DNA of 51,517 nucleotides from Temnopleurus reevesii (lineage: Eukaryota > Echinodermata > Echinoidea > Temnopleuroida > Temnopleuridae): assembly GCA_036244855.1 (NCBI GenBank), contig BQKZ01000366.1, positions 47,195 through 98,711 of the forward strand. Direction: 5' to 3'. How positions within the stretch are numbered: position 1 is the stretch's first letter; every line of letters starts with the position of its first letter. A model generated the notes under the pieces. That model saw only the letters and a list, made by a program, of their open reading frames with translations, made no database searches and was not told the origin of the DNA. This document shows, piece by piece, positions 46,446-51,517 of this stretch. Made by a program: the position numbers and the translations under genes.

Positions 46446-47395
46446 TTATGCCATGTTACCCACCGCCAGGTTGCCAATGAACTATGATTTAACGGCATTG
46501 CCAAACGATGGAATGCACCTGTTGAGTGTTATAAAAACGAAGAATTCATCTCATTTTCGAGGTCATGCAAAGATGATAAAAATATGTGTATAATATGTGA
46601 TATTCTAAAGATAATGAATTGTTGTAATTGTTTATAAATCTAAAAATTTGAAATAATCATAATGAATGGACAAAAATATGACAGATAATTGCGTTTTCTG
46701 CTTTGTTAATGCAGTTACCATGAAATACGGTATACATATAAATTATGATGTAGAGAAGACAAAAAAGAGCAGATTAGAGGTCTTCAATAGCGAGAAAAAA
46801 ATAATGATCAAATATCTTCGATATAAGCAAAAAAAAGTGGGCCTCATTTTCGCCACTTTCTTTTTTAATTCTAATTTTTCTTTATGTGTTTCAGGCATCT
46901 TCTGACAAGCAAAAAAACCAACAACTTGTAAACTACATTCCACCTCCGATCTTAAAAGCAAAAATATACATTTTTCGACTCTTTTTCTTTTTTTCCTACT
47001 TTTTTTTTTACATGGCACCCTCCCCTCTGCCCCTGGCTACCCTGGCTACGAGATTGATCTTTACGATTAAAGACATTGTTAAAATTGTTTTCGTTAACAA
47101 ATTCTCAACCGCCACATTCTAAATGCTTCCCATGTGGTTGATGGTGTATATAAACTACGCTGTGAAAATATTAGGATCCGTAAAATTAGAATATCACCTG
47201 CATAGGCATGCACTGTGCAGTAATAAAGCGACATAGAACGTTTTATTCAGTTTTTATAGATATCTTGATAGTGCCTGTATAATTTCCTTCTTTTTGCGTT
47301 CTTTGCTGTTTTTCCATCGATCAGAATGTAATCATATAGGTCACACATCTTGATTCGAGAATTTTTTAGATAACAAAATCTTGATATGTGACAAT
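46446..47395. other. Non-coding stretch
   Basis: No gene or repeat family recognised. Confidence 0.45.
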
Positions 47396-47570
47396 GGGGG
47401 TGTTGTTCAAAAGTTGCGATTGATTACATGTTGCAGTTGATCGGAATGCGCCAATCAGAATCATTGTTTCATGCGCGTGTTGTTATATGCGCATACCGTG
47501 CGCAAATTAAAATGCGCGTTACAATTTGCAAATTGCCGTTAATTTGCAGTTGATTTTGAGCAACACCCCC
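47396..47570. mobile_element. GGGGTGTTGCTCAAAA-end MITE, copy 2
   Basis: 175 bases, the same length as the nested copy. Shares GATCGGAATGCGCCAATCA, TCATTGTTTCATGCGCGT and TTGATTTTGAGCAACACCCC. Confidence 0.85.
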
Positions 47571-47621
47571 AAATGTCTTAAATCAATATTTGGCTGGTGA
47601 CATTCTTTCGATATTCATCTT

Positions 47622-47740
47622 GATATGACATCTAATTTTCTGGTATAGAATTCAAAATTGTATATTTTATCATAAAAAAAACTAGATGTGACATTTAATC
47701 GACTTATGGTATAGAATTCAAAATTACATATTGTCTCATT
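47622..47740. repeat. Short two-copy tandem repeat
   Basis: TATAGAATTCAAAATTGTAT and TATAGAATTCAAAATTACAT, each preceded by a TGACATYTAAT motif. Period about 72 bases. Confidence 0.7.
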
Positions 47741-49273
47741 TGAAAACAAGCGAGAGATAAAGTAGCCACATTTCTGCACGTTAGTTATAATTTGTTTATA
47801 AAATGTTTGATCGTACGAAAGATCATTGGCTTCATACCAACGTCTTCAACAATTGAAATATGAGAAAAGTAACACCACTTGTAAATACATGAATTTATCA
47901 ATCCTTTATTCAACACGTGGCGGGAAACAGGTGCATGATGTGTACAAAATTGCCTCTTATTAATAGATACCAAAACAGAGGTATTGATTACAAAAAGCAA
48001 AATGTATATATTCTGATCATATACGGTGAGTGATAGCAAAGACAGATTTTACTCTCTGCGCGGCATATATGAAAAATATTATGTTGTTCATTAAATTGAG
48101 TGTAATGCCCAAGAAACATAATGCATTGATTAAAAACAAAATATCGGACGAACAGATAAAAAAAAAGTTATGAATATATCAACTTTATATAAACGCAACA
48201 GTTGCTTGTCGTGCCAATTGGCAATGATAGGTCACCTGATATGACGTATTTGATGCACTTTCTGCGAGCAGTTTATTATATCTTATTGTTTTAATTAATT
48301 AATTTTTTAATTTATTTATTCGAATATATTCATACAGATACAAAAGATCAGCAATCTGCTGTTTTACATCAATGTCCTGATAATACAATAAAATGACACA
48401 TATGTCATGAACAATATTAACAAGTAAAAGGCAAAATGAATATAAAATATACAAAGAGGATATTGAAATAATTCACAATTACATTATACTGATAATTCAA
48501 ATATCTTACAAGTAAACACCACTTTTTCATGTTAAACACACATACACACAAAAAGTTGTTTTTCGTCGATATAATATATATAAAGAACAAGGGTACAGAT
48601 ACATTGATTGATTCAACCTTTCTACGATTAAAAAAAAGCATTTATGGAGTAAAACAGATTCTTAAAAACAATAACTGGTAATAAGTTCACATTAAACGTT
48701 CGAGGATAACCAGGGAAAACCTGATTAGCAAAACTTTGGTTATGAATCTTATGCAACGAACCGCAGGTATTGAATTACAGGTGTATGCCACAACGTTCTG
48801 ATTATCAGATATTTCAAAGAATTCCATCATGATACAAAACTATCATCCTCAAGGTCCTATACTCAACATGCCCTCTGTCAATCCAGTCATAATATTTCAA
48901 ATCACTCTTAAAACCCCGAATCATTGAATTTTAAATCGCTTCAAAAAGGGGTGATATTTTTAATGATCGACCTTGACTTTGGTTTATGATCCCGTAAAAT
49001 GAGTTATCGTATTTCTGCTTTTATCTGTGAACTATCCATTTTGTGAAAAATTTCCGTTTGTTATGTTAAAATTTCCGTTTGCTATTACTCAAGTACATAA
49101 TAAACACAAGGTCATATCACGAGGAAAGGAAAGAGTTATCATTTTGATGGATGTTAGGTCAAAGCTTTGGAACGTTTATAGGCATTGATGGAGATTGATC
49201 AGTTAATCGTAAAAAAATTGGGTTGAACTATTTTGACCTTGATCAACTAGGATCAATATATATATTTATTTAT
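47741..49273. other. Non-coding stretch
   Basis: AT-rich and unassigned. Confidence 0.45.
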
Positions 49274-49665
49274 TTATGTACATATATATCTAAACTTTTC
49301 TAATAATGGTTGGATATTTTCCTCAATTTGAGTTATCTCAAATAAATCACTGTCATTTTCATATTTGTATTGCTTTGAAGCTGTGATTTTGTTAATTTTT
49401 TTAAACATTGCACCGCGGAACTTGGGATCGCAGGCTGCGTTCTGTAGCTCAAACCCACCCCATTTTCTTTTCAATTAATATGTTGAAGCCTGTGGGGTTT
49501 GTAAACACACAGAACGTTCTGCAGTGCCTGTATCATTTGTTTGCGTATTAAAGTTGATGATAATTCATGCTTCGTTGACCACCGATTTTTATGTAATGGT
49601 ACTTTACTTTCACTATAGGTCTTTACATTTTCTTTGAAATTGTATTGTTCTTCTTGTAATTCCAT
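49274..49665 (-). other. Two adjacent minus-strand open frames, possible exon or relic
   Basis: Frames at 49471-49665 (64 codons) and 49274-49474 (66 codons) abut in different phases. The second has a protein-like composition (WGGFELQNAACDPKFRG) and no low complexity. It runs into overlapping AATAAA signals at about 49258-49270. No family recognised. It could be a last exon, a frameshifted relic or chance. Confidence 0.2.
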
Positions 49666-49777
49666 GTTAACTAGTTAATTCTAAAAAATAAGAAGTTGAA
49701 CGTAGTTATAACAATGTTCCAACTCTCTTGTTTGAAAAATATGATAAGTATATGAAATATATGAAAAGAAACGAAAT

Positions 49778-49975
49778 CACATTGTGCTGCACTCAACCCA
49801 GGTGAGGTGAATGGGTATCTGGTAGGAATATTCATTCCTTGAAACACAAAGTGCGCTGCATGGTGGCTACCAGGCTAAAGCCAGGGTAATAATGCTGCAA
49901 TTGTAGAGTGCTTAAGGAATTCTCATGAATTGATAAGCGGCATATAAAAGCCGTTCATTAATATTATACCTTCCT
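49778..49975 (+). mobile_element. 5'-truncated SINE, tail type B
   Basis: Starts within the core at CACATTGTGCTGCACTCAAC, continues through AGGTGAGGTGAATGGGTA, then GGCTAAAGCCAGGGTAATAA and a 3' end GCGGCATATAAAAGCCGTTC. The tRNA head is missing. Confidence 0.82.
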
Positions 49976-50182
49976 AATGTTTAATAATGATTTTGGACAT
50001 TCTGCCCACAGAATTTAAGCGTTCATAAGTTTGTTCTGAACTGAGCAGTACAGAATTAACACGAAATACCGGCATTATGAAATGTTATTTTCTATATGTT
50101 TCTATATCTATCAATGTAATTATTACCTATTAAAGTTACAGCATTTTGCAACGATGTGTATATGTAAAATATGTGAAGATAA

Positions 50183-50480
50183 TAATGAATAATTAACGGC
50201 TTATATATAGCGCTTATCAACTCTTCATGAGAATTCCCTAAGCGCTCTACAATTGCAGCATTATAACCATGGCTTTAGCCTGGCTGCCACCATGGAGCGC
50301 ACTTGGCGTTTCAAGGAATAAATATTCCTACCAGGTACCCATTCACCTCACCTGGGTTGAGTGCAGCACAATGTGGATGAATTGCTTGCTGAAGGAAATT
50401 AACGCCCTGGGTGGGACTCGAACCTACGACCCTTTAGTTGAAAGGCGAGAGTCATGACCACTAAACCAGGGCGCTTCCAC
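50183..50480 (-). mobile_element. Full-length tRNA-headed SINE, tail type B
   Basis: On the minus strand a 71-base tRNA-like head (50403-50473) has a perfect 7-bp acceptor stem (CGCCCTG with CAGGGCG), an A box TGGTTTAGTGG and a B box GGTTCGAGTCC. Core and tail match 49778-49975. The acceptor stem and promoter boxes make it a SINE head rather than a free tRNA gene, because the core follows without a terminator. Confidence 0.85.
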
Positions 50481-50726
50481 ATGTCCTAGCAAGGCCTATG
50501 AATTCATTATGAAAAAAATGTTTTTCTCACCCTCATTTAGGCTACAGCACTTTTTGATGTCGGGAGGCAGAATCAATTTTCACGCCATGTGCAAAGATCG
50601 CATTTTGCATGTTTACTATGATATGTTTGATTTTTATATATCAAATGACGATTCATACTCAATAAAAACGAGAAAAATGATCATGTCCAAATGCCGACCA
50701 AGACTATGCGAAATGAAAAATTCACC

Positions 50727-50857
50727 GGGGGCCAGTAACATAAAATAGATACAGTCACTTTTGCGATCAATCGCAAACTTTAAGTATATGATTTCTCATA
50801 GACTTGCGATTGATATCACTCGTACGATTGATTGAAATTATTTATGTTACGGGGCCC
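50727..50857. mobile_element. GGGGCC-GTAACA foldback MITE, second copy
   Basis: Left end GGGGGCCAGTAACATAAAAT; complement of the right end GGGCCCCGTAACATAAATAA. The inner arms contain GCGATCAATCGC and GATTGAT repeats. Confidence 0.75.
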
Positions 50858-51500
50858 AGTAGGTGGTGCGGTATACACGCAACTGCCGACTGTCGATCTA
50901 TATCACGTATTATGAGAGCGAGTATGGAGAATAGCTAGCTGATAAAATGCACACATTTTCTCAACAAAATTAGATAATTGCACCTGTCTTCTATATCGTG
51001 TTTTTCAGGGAAGGGTGCTGCGAGAGTTGTGTTATGAAGCCTTTCTTCTTCTGACATTCATTTTCAGATATTTTTTCGAAGTAGGGCCAACATTTTTTAA
51101 ATGAAACCCTCTTTGTCATATCGTTCAATAGAAAAGCCTTTTACCTCAAGCAATTCAATTAAGTGGATTTAGAGGGATTTGAATGATTTAATTAATATGG
51201 TGTCGTGAATATAGGCCTATACTCTCTTCTGTAGGCCTATATATGCCGATTCTGACAATCATTTGCAGAAATTTGCTTTGCTGCCCATTTTTTTTTTTTA
51301 AATAGGTTGTTATCTATCAGTTTATTGAGAAACAAAATCAGTGTCTTTTGTCATATATATACTAAATAAACGGTAAGATAATACTGTCCGTTTTATTCCA
51401 AGAATTAAATGCGTAAATTTGAGAAATTAAATTTATATGATCACGTATACACATCAAGGATATGAGGACCGGGAGCCTGAACATTTTTTAAAATTGTGTG

Positions 51501-51517
51501 CCCCCCCCCCCCCCCCC
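51501..51517. repeat. Poly-C run at the window end
   Basis: C17 reaching the last base, so its true length is unknown. Confidence 0.95.

Noticed and set aside
44766..46593. Several overlapping open frames of 60-189 codons
   Set aside because: They are translations of the CT-rich satellite (runs of Ser, Leu, Phe and Pro), open in multiple frames at once, with no domain.
50403..50473. Possible tRNA gene on the minus strand
   Set aside because: Despite a perfect acceptor stem and good A and B boxes, it is followed directly by the SINE core, and related copies are degenerate.
1..51517. CRISPR arrays, operons, phage or plasmid features
   Set aside because: The window is eukaryotic; its tandem repeats have long degenerate units without regular spacers.

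Overview
This is an AT-rich eukaryotic genomic window holding one convincing protein-coding gene, on the + strand between about 19.27 and 33.52 kb. The gene is set in a dense field of short non-autonomous transposons, tandem repeats and SINEs. Long introns, GT-AG splice sites, metazoan-style ankyrin and kinase-fold exons, tRNA-headed SINEs and many foldback MITEs point to an animal. My best guess is a marine invertebrate deuterostome, perhaps an echinoderm, but nothing here fixes the species.

Left flank (1-19,000): no coding exon was recognised. It holds tandem arrays (171-535, 1,500-2,420 and 11,330-14,600) and several inverted-repeat elements (5,015-5,198; 6,731-7,247; 7,268-7,399; 16,550-17,055; 18,941-19,086). 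A SINE lies at 15,925-16,206. The array at 11.3-14.6 kb carries three separate transposon insertions. Sister repeat units show what each site looked like before insertion, giving clear target-site duplications.

Gene (19,270-33,522): nine coding exons join in frame into a predicted 1,154-residue protein. In order it has four to five ankyrin repeats (about 1-158), a long low-complexity region, a coiled coil (about 507-557), a Ser-rich stretch, and a kinase-fold domain running to the C terminus. The kinase domain lacks the HRD, catalytic-loop Asn and DFG residues and keeps only a plausible beta-3 lysine, so I call it a pseudokinase. Its C-lobe and C-terminal extension recall the PINK1 and PEAK1/PRAG1 group, while the ankyrin-plus-pseudokinase order recalls ILK. 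The combination looks unusual. Intron 1 begins with a tandem array whose units each carry a copy of the exon 1 splice donor.

Right flank (33,523-51,517): the likely 3' UTR is followed by more MITEs, including one nested inside another at 34,771-35,131. A GC-richer stretch with CCAAT and CACGTG boxes at 41,290-41,620 could be a promoter. A 1.5-kb pyrimidine-only satellite spans 44,925-46,445, and two SINE copies face each other at 49.8-50.5 kb. Long open frames in the satellite are translations of CT repeats, not genes. No rRNA gene, functional tRNA gene, CRISPR array or transposase/reverse transcriptase ORF was seen.
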